Assembly: GCA_937886445.1 (NCBI GenBank)
Contig: CALGBY010000048.1
Coordinates: forward strand, 1 to 64,000
Reading direction: 5' to 3'
DNA from: an uncultured Clostridia bacterium
GTDB lineage: Bacteria; Bacillota; Clostridia; Christensenellales; Aristaeellaceae
Length of the DNA: 64,000 nt
The position numbers and the translations under genes were made by a program. Shown here in pieces: positions 36,773 through 44,521 of the stretch (position 1 is the stretch's first letter; the number at the start of each line of letters is the position of its first letter). The notes beneath the pieces are model-generated. The model saw nothing but the letters and a program-made list of their open reading frames with translations, made no database searches and was not told the origin of the DNA.

Positions 36773-37408
36773 ATGCGCGAAGACAGTGAGCTGAGAGAGG
36801 AGATCATCTCCTCAAAAAGGATATACAGCGGATACATCGTCAGTCTGGATCTTGCCGAGGCGCGCCTTCCGGACGGAAATCTCGCCCCGCGTGAGATCGT
36901 GAGGCATCGCGGCGCCGTGGCGGTCGTGCCGGTGGACGAGATCGGCTGCGTCACGCTGGTGCGCCAGTGGCGCGCGCCGATCGGCAGGATCACGCTGGAG
37001 ATCCCGGCCGGAAAGCTTGAACCCGGTGAGGAGGACCGCGCAGCCGCCGCCGTAAGGGAGCTGGAGGAGGAAACAGGTCTGCGGGCCGCGAGATGGCAGG
37101 AACTGACGGTGCTGGATACCACACCCGGCTTCTCAGATGAAAAGATCACCCTGTATCTGGCCACCCAGCTTTCCGCTCACGCCGCCCATACCGATCCGGA
37201 CGAGTTTCTCGATGTGCTGCGCATGCCGCTTGAAATGGCGGTAGCCAAGGTGATGAGCGGGGAAATCAGCGACGGGAAGACCGTGGCCGGTCTGCTGATG
37301 GCACAGAAGCGGCTTTCCGCTCAGGAACAGGCGCCGCTTTTCACCTCCGCCCCTATTCAACGCGGGAAGGACGTTTTTTCTTCCCTGCAGGCAGACAAAA
37401 AACAGTAA
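36773..37408 (+). CDS. Nudix hydrolase, ADP-ribose pyrophosphatase type
   Basis: This 211-residue protein has an N-terminal strand region (YSGYIVSLDLAEARLPDG) and a Nudix box GKLEPGEEDRAAAAVRELEEETGL-like motif at about 80-103 (GX5EX7REUXEEXGU). It matches ADP-ribose diphosphatases, which remove ADP-ribose and related compounds. GAAAGGAAAG is the ribosome binding site. It is divergent from the giant gene and starts the small rightward operon. Confidence 0.92.
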   Translation: MREDSELREEIISSKRIYSGYIVSLDLAEARLPDGNLAPREIVRHRGAVAVVPVDEIGCVTLVRQWRAPIGRITLEIPAGKLEPGEEDRAAAAVRELEEETGLRAARWQELTVLDTTPGFSDEKITLYLATQLSAHAAHTDPDEFLDVLRMPLEMAVAKVMSGEISDGKTVAGLLMAQKRLSAQEQAPLFTSAPIQRGKDVFSSLQADKKQ

Positions 37409-37418
37409 AGAAGAGATC

Positions 37419-38141
37419 ATGATGGAAAATATCCGGTTTCCGGATCATCACCGCCTGAAGGCGATCTTCCGCCGCCCGCCGGTTCTTGAAACGGAGCGCC
37501 TCATCCTCAGGCCGGTCAGAAAAAGCGACGCGGGAGACCTGTACTGCTACGCGTGTGACGCGGAGGTCGCGCGCTATGTGCTGTGGCGAAAGCATGACTC
37601 CATCCGCGATTCAAGGGAGCAGATCCGCTGCCTGCTCAGGCAGTACCGCCGGGGGCAGCCCGGAAGCTGGGCCATTGAGGAAAAAAAGAGCGGAAAGATG
37701 ATCGGCACCATCGGGTTCATGTGGGTCAGCCCGCAGAACCGCAGCGCCGAGTGCGGATACAGCCTTTCACGAGCCTATTGGAACCGCGGTCTGATGACCG
37801 AAGCGCTCACGGCGCTCATCCGTTTCGGCTTTGAAACGCTCGGGCTCAGCCGTATCGAGGCACAGCACGATGTACAGAACCCGTCAAGCGGCCGCGTGAT
37901 GCAAAAATGCGGCATGACCCGGGAGGGCGTGCTGCGCGAACGGGTGATCAACAAGGGCGTTCCGGCCGATACGGCGGTGTACAGCATACTGAGCAGCGAA
38001 TATGACCTCCAAAAGCATGCCGCGAGGGCGCAAAGCCCGGAGCAGCCCGCCGCGGAGCCCGCGGATATACGGCGAAAAGCAGCAAAAAGCGCGGCGGGGC
38101 GCAGGCGTACGCCGCTGAGAAAGCGAAAAATAAAAAATTGA
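37419..38141 (+). CDS. RimJ/RimL-type GNAT acetyltransferase
   Basis: This 240-residue protein resembles GNAT N-acetyltransferases (LETERLILRPVRKSDAGDLYCYA, then SAECGYSLSRAYWNRGLMTEAL and NPSSGRVMQKCGMTREG, typical of ribosomal-protein or small-molecule acetylases). The final 40 residues are basic. It is 10 bp after the Nudix gene. The exact start may be ATG 37419 or 37422. Confidence 0.88.
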   Translation: MMENIRFPDHHRLKAIFRRPPVLETERLILRPVRKSDAGDLYCYACDAEVARYVLWRKHDSIRDSREQIRCLLRQYRRGQPGSWAIEEKKSGKMIGTIGFMWVSPQNRSAECGYSLSRAYWNRGLMTEALTALIRFGFETLGLSRIEAQHDVQNPSSGRVMQKCGMTREGVLRERVINKGVPADTAVYSILSSEYDLQKHAARAQSPEQPAAEPADIRRKAAKSAAGRRRTPLRKRKIKN

Positions 38142-38202
38142 CCGTATACAGTCGATTTTCTGACAGCCCATCGATATTTCATCTGAAGGAGGATACATAA
38201 AG

Positions 38203-38448
38203 ATGTTTCACTACAAATGTCACGGCACCTGCTCAAACCAGATCGATCTGGAGATCGAAAACGGTATCATCAAAACCTGCCAGATCATCGGCGGCTGCAG
38301 AGGCAACACGCAGGGCCTTTCCAGAACGGTGATCGGCCGTGACGCGCGGGAGATCATGAATATGCTGCGCGGCATCCCCTGCCGCGGCAACACTTCCTGC
38401 CCGGACCAGTTGAGCAGAGCCATTGAAGCATACCTGAAGGAGGAGTAA
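38203..38448 (+). CDS. TSCPD-domain protein (TIGR03905 family)
   Basis: This 81-residue protein has conserved cysteines in CHGTCSNQI, GGCRGNTQGL and CRGNTSCPDQL. The TSCPD fold is linked to some ribonucleotide reductases as a C-terminal domain; free forms are uncharacterised. GGAGGATAC is the ribosome binding site. Confidence 0.9.
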   Translation: MFHYKCHGTCSNQIDLEIENGIIKTCQIIGGCRGNTQGLSRTVIGRDAREIMNMLRGIPCRGNTSCPDQLSRAIEAYLKEE

Positions 38449-38454
38449 ATCACC

Positions 38455-38592
38455 ATGGCACAGAACAAAAATTCCGGTAAAAAAAATAAGGCGGAGGAAC
38501 GCAAAAAGCTGATCATCCGCATCGTATGCATCGTGATGTGCGCGGCGCTGATAGGCACGCTGGGCTTCCTGGCCGCCTGCAGCGGCGTCTGA
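38455..38592 (+). CDS. Small 45-residue membrane protein
   Basis: ATG 38455 lies 6 bp after the TSCPD stop, with GGAGGAG overlapping that gene's end. The product is a lysine-rich N-terminus (KNSGKKNKAEERKK) and one hydrophobic helix of about 22 residues (LIIRIVCIVMCAALIGTLGF), ending ACSGV. It could be a single-pass regulator or assembly factor. No family is recognised. Confidence 0.65.
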   Translation: MAQNKNSGKKNKAEERKKLIIRIVCIVMCAALIGTLGFLAACSGV

Positions 38593-38639
38593 CCGCAGTC
38601 CGTCACAGCAGACGATACCGCGTTTTCCAAGATATCAGG

Positions 38640-38692
38640 ACCGCCCGCGGCGGTACAGATCTCAGCATCCGTACCGCCGCGGGCGGTTTTTT
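38640..38692 (+). terminator. Strong terminator after the Nudix-TSCPD operon
   Basis: 17-bp perfect arms (38640-38656 and 38671-38687, ACCGCCCGCGGCGGTAC type) are followed by TTTTT. It also ends the convergent MATE gene region. Confidence 0.92.
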
Positions 38693-40064
38693 ACCGGGGC
38701 CGGCGGATCTCCGTGTCCGGGCAGCCGCGCAGCCAGTATCCCTTCAGGTAGTAGATGATAAACACAACAGCTGTGACCAGCCAGCTGATGCCGTACACGA
38801 TGCTGATGCCCAGCAGCGTTTTCCAGTGCGGAAGCACAAAGAAGATCCACAGCACGCGCAGCAGGCAGGTGCCCAGCATCACGATGATCATGGGGCGCAG
38901 CGTATCCCCCGTGCCGCGGAAGCTGCCGCTGAACACCTCCACAAAGCTCCAGACGAAGTAGAACGGAACGATGTACCACATGATCTGTATGGCCATATCG
39001 ATGGTATCCGGGCTGCTCAGGAAGGCGGAATAGACAGCGCGGGCGGAAAGCAGCAGCAGCGCGGAAAGGCACACGGTGGAGCAGAGCGCGATGCGCAGGC
39101 ACACCCGTATGCCGCGCTTCATCCTTTCGTATTTGCCCGCTCCCCAGCACTGACCCACAAAGCTGCAGATCGCGATGCCGAAAGCGTTGCTGGTCACCCA
39201 GTAAAAGCCGTCCAGCTTGCCGGTGGCGGTCCAGGCCGAAACAGTTGCCGTACCGAAGGAATTGATGGCGCTGAGGATGATCGTGTTGCTGATGGAATAC
39301 ATGCTGCCCTGCAGACCGCTGGGCAGGCCGATGCGAAGGATCTTGCGCAGCACATCCCACCGCACCGATAGCTTAGTCGGCACGATCCTGTGCGGGCCGT
39401 CCACACGCATAAGGAACACCACCGCCATCACGGCACACAGCAGCATGGAAAGCACGCTGGCGATCGCCGCTCCGGCAACGCCCATGCGGAACACGGCCAC
39501 AAAAAGCAGGTCCGCCGCGATGTTGAACAGGCAGCTCACGATCAGGTATATAAGCGGGCGTTTTGAATCCCCCACGCCCTGCAGCGTTCCCTGAAACAGG
39601 TTATACAGCAAAAGCAGCGGAGCGCCCGTAAAATAGATACGCAGGTAGAGAACGGAATCCTCCATGATGTCCTCGGGGTTGTTGAGCAATCTCAAGGCGC
39701 TTGGGGCAATGAGGATACCGAGCAGAGCGATCACGATGCCGGCAATGGTACAGAACACGATGCTCGTATGCAGCACTCTGCTTACATTTTCATCATCCCT
39801 TGCGCCGTAATACTGGGCGATCAGCACCGTTGCACCGCCGTTCAGACCGGTAAAAAAGCCGATGATCAGGTTGGTGAGCGTGCTGGCGCTGCCGCCTACC
39901 GCGGCCAGCGCGTTATCGCCCTCAAAGCGGCCCACAATAAAGGCGTCCGCCGTATTGTACAGCTGCTGAAACAGCAGCCCCAGCAGAACAGGAAAGAAAA
40001 AGCCCATCAGCTTTTTCCACACGACACCCGTTGTAAGATCATTCTTATCCGTCAGTACGCTCAT
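38691..40064 (-). CDS. MATE-family efflux transporter
   Basis: This 457-residue protein has about 12 membrane helices. The opening segment (PVLLGLLFQQLYNTADAFIVGRF) and internal repeat (GLPSGLQGSMYSISNTIILSAINSFG) are typical of MATE/DinF-like Na+ or H+ antiporters for drugs or metabolites. The start at 40064 is chosen from GGAG 8 bases upstream. A single gene with its own promoter. Confidence 0.92.
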   Translation of the reverse strand: MSVLTDKNDLTTGVVWKKLMGFFFPVLLGLLFQQLYNTADAFIVGRFEGDNALAAVGGSASTLTNLIIGFFTGLNGGATVLIAQYYGARDDENVSRVLHTSIVFCTIAGIVIALLGILIAPSALRLLNNPEDIMEDSVLYLRIYFTGAPLLLLYNLFQGTLQGVGDSKRPLIYLIVSCLFNIAADLLFVAVFRMGVAGAAIASVLSMLLCAVMAVVFLMRVDGPHRIVPTKLSVRWDVLRKILRIGLPSGLQGSMYSISNTIILSAINSFGTATVSAWTATGKLDGFYWVTSNAFGIAICSFVGQCWGAGKYERMKRGIRVCLRIALCSTVCLSALLLLSARAVYSAFLSSPDTIDMAIQIMWYIVPFYFVWSFVEVFSGSFRGTGDTLRPMIIVMLGTCLLRVLWIFFVLPHWKTLLGISIVYGISWLVTAVVFIIYYLKGYWLRGCPDTEIRRPR

Positions 40065-40099
40065 CTGCATTTCTCCTTGCCGATGTTCCGAACACACGG

Positions 40100-40127
40100 A
40101 TTATAGCATGTTCACAGGCAAATGCAA
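40100..40127 (-). promoter_or_regulatory. Promoter of the MATE gene
   Basis: On the minus strand TTGCAT (40122-40127), 16 bp and TATAAT (40100-40105), about 36 bp before the start. Confidence 0.7.
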
Positions 40128-40202
40128 TACCCGCACACGGACATTTTTGACCATATAGGCAATGCCGCGTGAATCAGTCAGCTCGGTATTGCCCGAACGC
40201 AT

Positions 40203-40251
40203 GAAAACAGGCCGGGAGCGGGCCGCGGCATAACGCCGCCCGTTTCCGGCC
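40203..40251 (-). terminator. Terminator after the amino-acid ABC operon
   Basis: A long GC-rich hairpin (GGCCGG ... CCGGCC outer arms, 40210-40251) is followed on the minus strand by TGTTTTC. Confidence 0.75.
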
Positions 40252-40263
40252 TGTACAGCTTTT

Positions 40264-41040
40264 TTACAACACCTTGCTGAGAAAATCCTTTGTGCGCTGC
40301 TGTTTGGGATGGGAGAAGATCTCTTCCGGCGTCCCCTCCTCGATCAACTGGCCTTCATCCATAAACAGCACCCTGTCCGCCACCTCGCGGGCAAAGCCCA
40401 TTTCGTGCGTCACCACCACCATGGTCATGCCGCTGCGGGCCAGCGTCTTCATTACATCAAGCACCTCGCCCACCATTTCGGGGTCCAGCGCGGAGGTGGG
40501 CTCGTCAAAGAGCATCACCTCGGGCTCCATGCACAGGGCACGCACGATGGCGATCCTCTGCTTCTGCCCGCCCGAAAGCTGGTTGGGATAGGCGTTGGCA
40601 CGGTTCGCGAGGTTCACACGCTCCAAAAGCTCCATTGCTTTCTTTTCCGCCTCTTCACTGCTCTTTTTCAGCAGCTTGCGGGGCGCGAGCGTCATGTTTT
40701 TGAGGATGGTCATATTGGGGAACAGATTGAAATGCTGGAACACCATGCCCATCTTCTGACGGTGAATATTGATATTCACCTTTGCGTCGGTGATATCAAC
40801 ACCCTCAAAAGTGATGGTACCGAGGGTGGGCAGCTCCAGCAGATTCAGGCAGCGAAGGAAAGTGCTCTTTCCGCTGCCGGAGGGGCCGATGATCACCACC
40901 ACTTCTCCCCGCTTGATATCGGTGCTCACTCCCCGGAGGGCGCGCAGCTTACCGTTGTCAAAATGCTTTTCCAGATCGCGTACAGAAATCAGTACATCTT
41001 TATTTTCGGCTACTGCCTTGTTCATCGTATCAGTGGTCAC
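40264..41040 (-). CDS. Polar amino acid ABC transporter, ATPase
   Basis: This 258-residue ATPase of a GlnQ/ArtP-type importer has Walker A GPSGSGKST, signature LSGGQKQRIAIVRAL and Walker B VMLFDEPTSALD. It starts at GTG 41040 (GGAGG about 10 bases upstream) or ATG 41025. The gene overlaps the permease end. Partner of the permease and binding protein upstream. Confidence 0.95.
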   Translation of the reverse strand: MTTDTMNKAVAENKDVLISVRDLEKHFDNGKLRALRGVSTDIKRGEVVVIIGPSGSGKSTFLRCLNLLELPTLGTITFEGVDITDAKVNINIHRQKMGMVFQHFNLFPNMTILKNMTLAPRKLLKKSSEEAEKKAMELLERVNLANRANAYPNQLSGGQKQRIAIVRALCMEPEVMLFDEPTSALDPEMVGEVLDVMKTLARSGMTMVVVTHEMGFAREVADRVLFMDEGQLIEEGTPEEIFSHPKQQRTKDFLSKVL

Positions 41041-42394
41041 TGCTGCGCAGCCTCCTTTCCAGTTTTCCTACCAGCCATGTGAAGAACATGACCAGCGCCA
41101 GATAAATGCCGGCTACAGCCAGCAGCGGCAGGAAGGGCGAATAGGTAACGGAGCGGATGATCTCGCCGCCCTTGTTGAGATCTCTTACCGCCACATAACC
41201 GGATACGGAGGTCTCCTTGAGCAGGGCGATGAATTCGTTGGCCAGCGTGGGCAGGATGCTCTTGAACACCTGCGGCAGCACGATGTGCCACATGGTCTGC
41301 AGATAATTGAAGCCCAGGCTCCGGCCCGCCTCAAACTGTCCGTTATCGATGCTCATGATGCCGCCGCGGATGATCTCCGCCACATAGGCACCGGAGTTGA
41401 TACCGAAGGCCAGAATGGCGGCTACCGTGCCGTTGCTGGAGGAGGAAAAGATGATCAGATACATAATGAGCAGCTGCACCATCACAGGCGTGCCGCGGAT
41501 GACTGTCAGGTATACATTGCACACCTTGTCCAGCACACGCAGGATCGCTTTTCCGGGGCCGGGACGCATATTCTCGTTGTTTTTCTGCCAGGTGGAACGG
41601 ATGGCAGCCACCACCGCGCCGATCACAATACCCATACAGCCGGAAACCAGAGTGATCATCAGCGTCATGCCAAGGCCGGACAGCAGATAGTTCCAGCGGT
41701 TGTCATCGATGAAATTCAGCTTGAAATCGGAAACGAAGGGATGAAGCTGCCTGCCCACGGCGATCTTTTCAGCCATGTTATAGGCGGCCATCAGCAGCTG
41801 GTTTTCATCACATTCCGCCGCGCAGGTGATCTCCTGACAGATCATCGCGTGTTCGTAGGGAGAATACAGCAGCCAGGTGGTCTTTTCTCCCTCCCTGCGC
41901 ACAAGCGCGCTGATATCCGCCTTTTCCTTCGCCTTGCTGTTTCCGCGGGCCGTGCCGTCGGAAATGTAGGAAAGCGTACAGGGCTCAAAGCCGTTACCCA
42001 GCGCTTCTTCGGCGCTGCAGGGCAGCGCATACACAAGGATGCCTATGCTGCCGTCTTTTTTCTGATAGGCAAACTGAGTGGTATAGACATCGCCGTCCCG
42101 GTCTTCAGCAGATTTATCCGCTTTGAAATCTGCCGGGGCGGTAACATCGGCCAGCTTGTAGTAATTTTCACCGCTGCCCTCATCAAAGAAGCCCGTCAGA
42201 ACGGTAGGCTTTATTCCCGCAAGCTTAAGCTCGGTCACGGTGACGGTGCCGTCTTCGTTTTCGATCACCTCTCCGCCTTCAAACTTCAAAACATCGGCAT
42301 CGCGGAAGAAAATGAAATAGCAGGCAGCCGCGGCAACGGCAATGATCAGCAGGGCAATGCCCAGACGCAGCCATACTTTAGTGCTTTTTTTCAT
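41030..42394 (-). CDS. Polar amino acid ABC permease with extracytoplasmic insertion
   Basis: This 454-residue protein is twice the usual length of a GlnP/ArtM permease. An N-terminal membrane helix (about 10-30) is followed by roughly 200 residues predicted outside the membrane. The standard permease follows from about 233 (WNYLLSGLGMTLMITLVSG, EAGRSLGFNYLQTMWHIVLPQ). The extra region has no family hallmark I recognise and might help capture substrate or contact the wall. Start ATG 42394. The single binding protein lies just upstream. Confidence 0.85.
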   Translation of the reverse strand: MKKSTKVWLRLGIALLIIAVAAAACYFIFFRDADVLKFEGGEVIENEDGTVTVTELKLAGIKPTVLTGFFDEGSGENYYKLADVTAPADFKADKSAEDRDGDVYTTQFAYQKKDGSIGILVYALPCSAEEALGNGFEPCTLSYISDGTARGNSKAKEKADISALVRREGEKTTWLLYSPYEHAMICQEITCAAECDENQLLMAAYNMAEKIAVGRQLHPFVSDFKLNFIDDNRWNYLLSGLGMTLMITLVSGCMGIVIGAVVAAIRSTWQKNNENMRPGPGKAILRVLDKVCNVYLTVIRGTPVMVQLLIMYLIIFSSSSNGTVAAILAFGINSGAYVAEIIRGGIMSIDNGQFEAGRSLGFNYLQTMWHIVLPQVFKSILPTLANEFIALLKETSVSGYVAVRDLNKGGEIIRSVTYSPFLPLLAVAGIYLALVMFFTWLVGKLERRLRSSDH

Positions 42395-42419
42395 ACAGAT
42401 CCAACCTTCATATAACGCC

Positions 42420-42452
42420 GAAAATGAAGGAGCGGGACCGCTCCTTCATTTT
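42420..42452 (-). terminator. Intercistronic hairpin between binding protein and permease
   Basis: A nearly perfect palindrome (AAAATGAAGGAGCGG then CCGCTCCTTCATTTT) lies 95 bp or less before the permease. It can act as a partial terminator or RNA-stabilising stem, giving more binding protein than membrane subunits. Confidence 0.8.
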
Positions 42453-42489
42453 CTGTCTTCAATACAGGATGTACGAACCGGGAAAGAAT

Positions 42490-43230
42490 TTACTCTTCCA
42501 CGGGAATGTACTTTTCGATGATGGCAGCCACGGTGCCGTCGGCGATCAGCTCTTCCAGAGCGGCATTGATCTTTTCAAGCAGCTCGGTGTTGTTCAGATT
42601 GATGGCGATGGCATAGTCTTCATTGGTATATTCGGTATCCAGAACCAGCAGGCCTTCATTGGCTTCCACATAGGCCTTGGCGGGGTTGTTGTCGATAACA
42701 ACGCAATCGATCTTGCCGGCCATCAGAGCGGCAACGGCATCGTTACCGGTCTTGAACTGCAGAACATTGTCAGCGCCGAAGTCATCAGTGCAGTAGATGT
42801 CACCGGTGGTACCCTGCTGAACACCGACCTTGTAAGCGGCGCCTTCGGCATACAGGTCATCTACACAGGTGATGGGAGAGCCTTCCTTTACAATGATGCT
42901 CTGAACACCATTGGCGTAGCTGACAGAGAAGTTGACGGACTGGAGACGGTCCTCCGTCACAGTCATACCGGCCATGGCAATATCATACTTGCCGGCTTCG
43001 ACGGAAGCGACCAGCGTTTCAAATTCGGCATCAACGATCACCAGTTCCATGCCCAGCTTGTCGGCAATGGCAGCGGCGATCTCGGCATCGATACCTACGA
43101 CCTGACCATCCTCATAAAACTCATAAGGAGGGAAGTGAGCGTTGGTACCCATGGTAAGGGTATCGGCCAGAGCAGCGCAGCAGGACAGGAGCATGCATAC
43201 GGAAAGCAGAGCGGCAAAGAACTTTTTCAT
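42490..43230 (-). CDS. Polar amino acid ABC substrate-binding protein
   Basis: This 246-residue SBP_bac_3-type protein starts at 43230 (GAGGAGGATC upstream). Signal peptide KKFFAALLSVCMLLSCCAALA; the cysteines there may make it a lipoprotein, although the lipobox is weak. The mature part shows FPPYEFYEDGQVVGIDAEIAAAI, the standard ligand-binding opening, and later VVIDNNPAKAYVE. It delivers an amino acid to the permease. ArgR-like boxes upstream suggest arginine or another basic amino acid. Confidence 0.92.
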   Translation of the reverse strand: MKKFFAALLSVCMLLSCCAALADTLTMGTNAHFPPYEFYEDGQVVGIDAEIAAAIADKLGMELVIVDAEFETLVASVEAGKYDIAMAGMTVTEDRLQSVNFSVSYANGVQSIIVKEGSPITCVDDLYAEGAAYKVGVQQGTTGDIYCTDDFGADNVLQFKTGNDAVAALMAGKIDCVVIDNNPAKAYVEANEGLLVLDTEYTNEDYAIAINLNNTELLEKINAALEELIADGTVAAIIEKYIPVEE

Positions 43231-43305
43231 TTTGTGATCCTCCTCGTTCATAGTCACCCAAAGGGTGATCATCTCGTTTTTCGGTCCCTTTTCGGGAACA
43301 CGGCA

Positions 43306-43334
43306 AGTATAGCACGCCATGCCTCCGGTGTCAA
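43306..43334 (-). promoter_or_regulatory. Promoter of the amino-acid ABC operon
   Basis: On the minus strand TTGACA (43329-43334), 17 bp and TATACT (43306-43311), about 75 bp before the start. The 5' leader contains a small hairpin (GTCACCC/GGGTGAC). Confidence 0.85.
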
Positions 43335-43342
43335 CACCTTTT

Positions 43343-43435
43343 TGCATAAAAATTCAATTTTGTTTGATTTATAGTTTTTTTATGCATTATTTATGCAAAT
43401 ATTCCGGCGTATGCTGCTGCATTTATGCATTGCAT
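43343..43435. promoter_or_regulatory. ArgR-like boxes upstream of the amino-acid ABC promoter
   Basis: TGCATAAAAATTCA (43343-43356) matches the TGNATWWWWATTCA arginine-box pattern and lies just upstream of the -35. TGCATTATTTATGCA (43383-43397) and TGCATTTATGCA (43418-43429) are related palindromes. Together they look like tandem ArgR/AhrC operators, but this is a by-eye match. Confidence 0.5.
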
Positions 43436-43561
43436 GTCATATCAGGGAATTTTTTCTCCATATAAAGAAAAAAGAAGCGGCGCGTGTACAGCGCGTTTTG
43501 CGTAAAGCCGTCATGATACACGTATGCCGGAGCAGGAAAAGCGGATTTTACATGCGTTCTA

Positions 43562-43590
43562 TTGCATTCGGCGCGCGCGGGCGTTATAAT
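43562..43590 (+). promoter_or_regulatory. Promoter of the phosphodiester glycosidase gene
   Basis: TTGCAT (43562-43567), 17 bp and TATAAT (43585-43590), 32 bp before the TTG start. Confidence 0.75.
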
Positions 43591-43621
43591 CCGGATAGAG
43601 AAATGAAGGGAGGCGACCGTA

Positions 43622-44521
43622 TTGATAAGAAAGGCAGCCGCTTTTTTGCTGTGTGCCCTGCTGCTGAGCGCCATCGGCTGCGCGGCGGAGAGCAGCGGAT
43701 ACGCTCCCCTGCCCTTTGACAGCATGGAAGCCCCTTACGCGCCCCGCGAGGAGGGCTGGGACGACAGCCTGATGCATTATCAGGACGCGTCCATCACCGT
43801 GCGCGCCGAGCAGGTCTGGCCCGGCCAGGCCGCTGTATTGCTTGTATATGTCACGCTTTCAGACGCCTCCCAATTCCGCACGGCATGGGCGGGAAGCGTA
43901 CCGGCCTCCCGCGAGGTGGCCGATGTAAGGGAGATCGCCTCGGCCTGCAACGCGGTAGCCGCCCTGAACGGGGATTATTTTGCCTACCACAGTGAGGGCA
44001 TCGTGTGGCGCAACGGGATCGAGGTACGCATGCGCCCGGTCAAGGACCGGGATACCCTGATCATCGATACAAACGGTGATTTTCATATCCTTGCCCCCAC
44101 GACAAAAAAAGGCTTTGAGGAATACCGGGGCAGTGTGCTCCACGCGTTCTGCTTCGGCCCTTCGCTGGTAAAGGACGGCGTGACCGAAACAGATTTTGAC
44201 CGGATCGATCTGGACTGTATGAAATACAAGCGCGACCAGAGGCTGGCGATCGGCCAGCTGGATACGCTTTCCTATGTGATCGCTGCCGTGGACGGCCCCG
44301 CCTATGCCTCCTCCGCCGGCATGACGCTGCCCGAGCTTGCTGCGTTCATGAAGGAGCTGGGCTGTGTAAACGCCTACAACCTGGACGGCGGGAACAGCGC
44401 GTGCGTGGTGCTGCACGGCATCAAGATGAACGCGATGAATTCCTCCAAGGTGCGCGAGGTGGGCGATATCATCTATTTTGCCACGCTTTGCCCCGATGAA
44501 GGCACTGAGGAGGAGCAATGA
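43622..44521 (+). CDS. Phosphodiester glycosidase (NAGPA/DUF2233 family), secreted
   Basis: This 299-residue protein starts at TTG 43622 (GGGAGG 7 bases upstream). Its signal peptide ends in a possible lipobox (LLSAIGC). The family signature regions are visible: ALNGDYFAYH, then PSLVKDG and NLDGGNSACVVLHG. The family removes GlcNAc from phosphodiester-linked sugars. Here the likely targets are wall polymers or exopolysaccharides. It overlaps the following Lgt-like gene by 4 bp. Confidence 0.85.
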   Translation: MIRKAAAFLLCALLLSAIGCAAESSGYAPLPFDSMEAPYAPREEGWDDSLMHYQDASITVRAEQVWPGQAAVLLVYVTLSDASQFRTAWAGSVPASREVADVREIASACNAVAALNGDYFAYHSEGIVWRNGIEVRMRPVKDRDTLIIDTNGDFHILAPTTKKGFEEYRGSVLHAFCFGPSLVKDGVTETDFDRIDLDCMKYKRDQRLAIGQLDTLSYVIAAVDGPAYASSAGMTLPELAAFMKELGCVNAYNLDGGNSACVVLHGIKMNAMNSSKVREVGDIIYFATLCPDEGTEEEQ

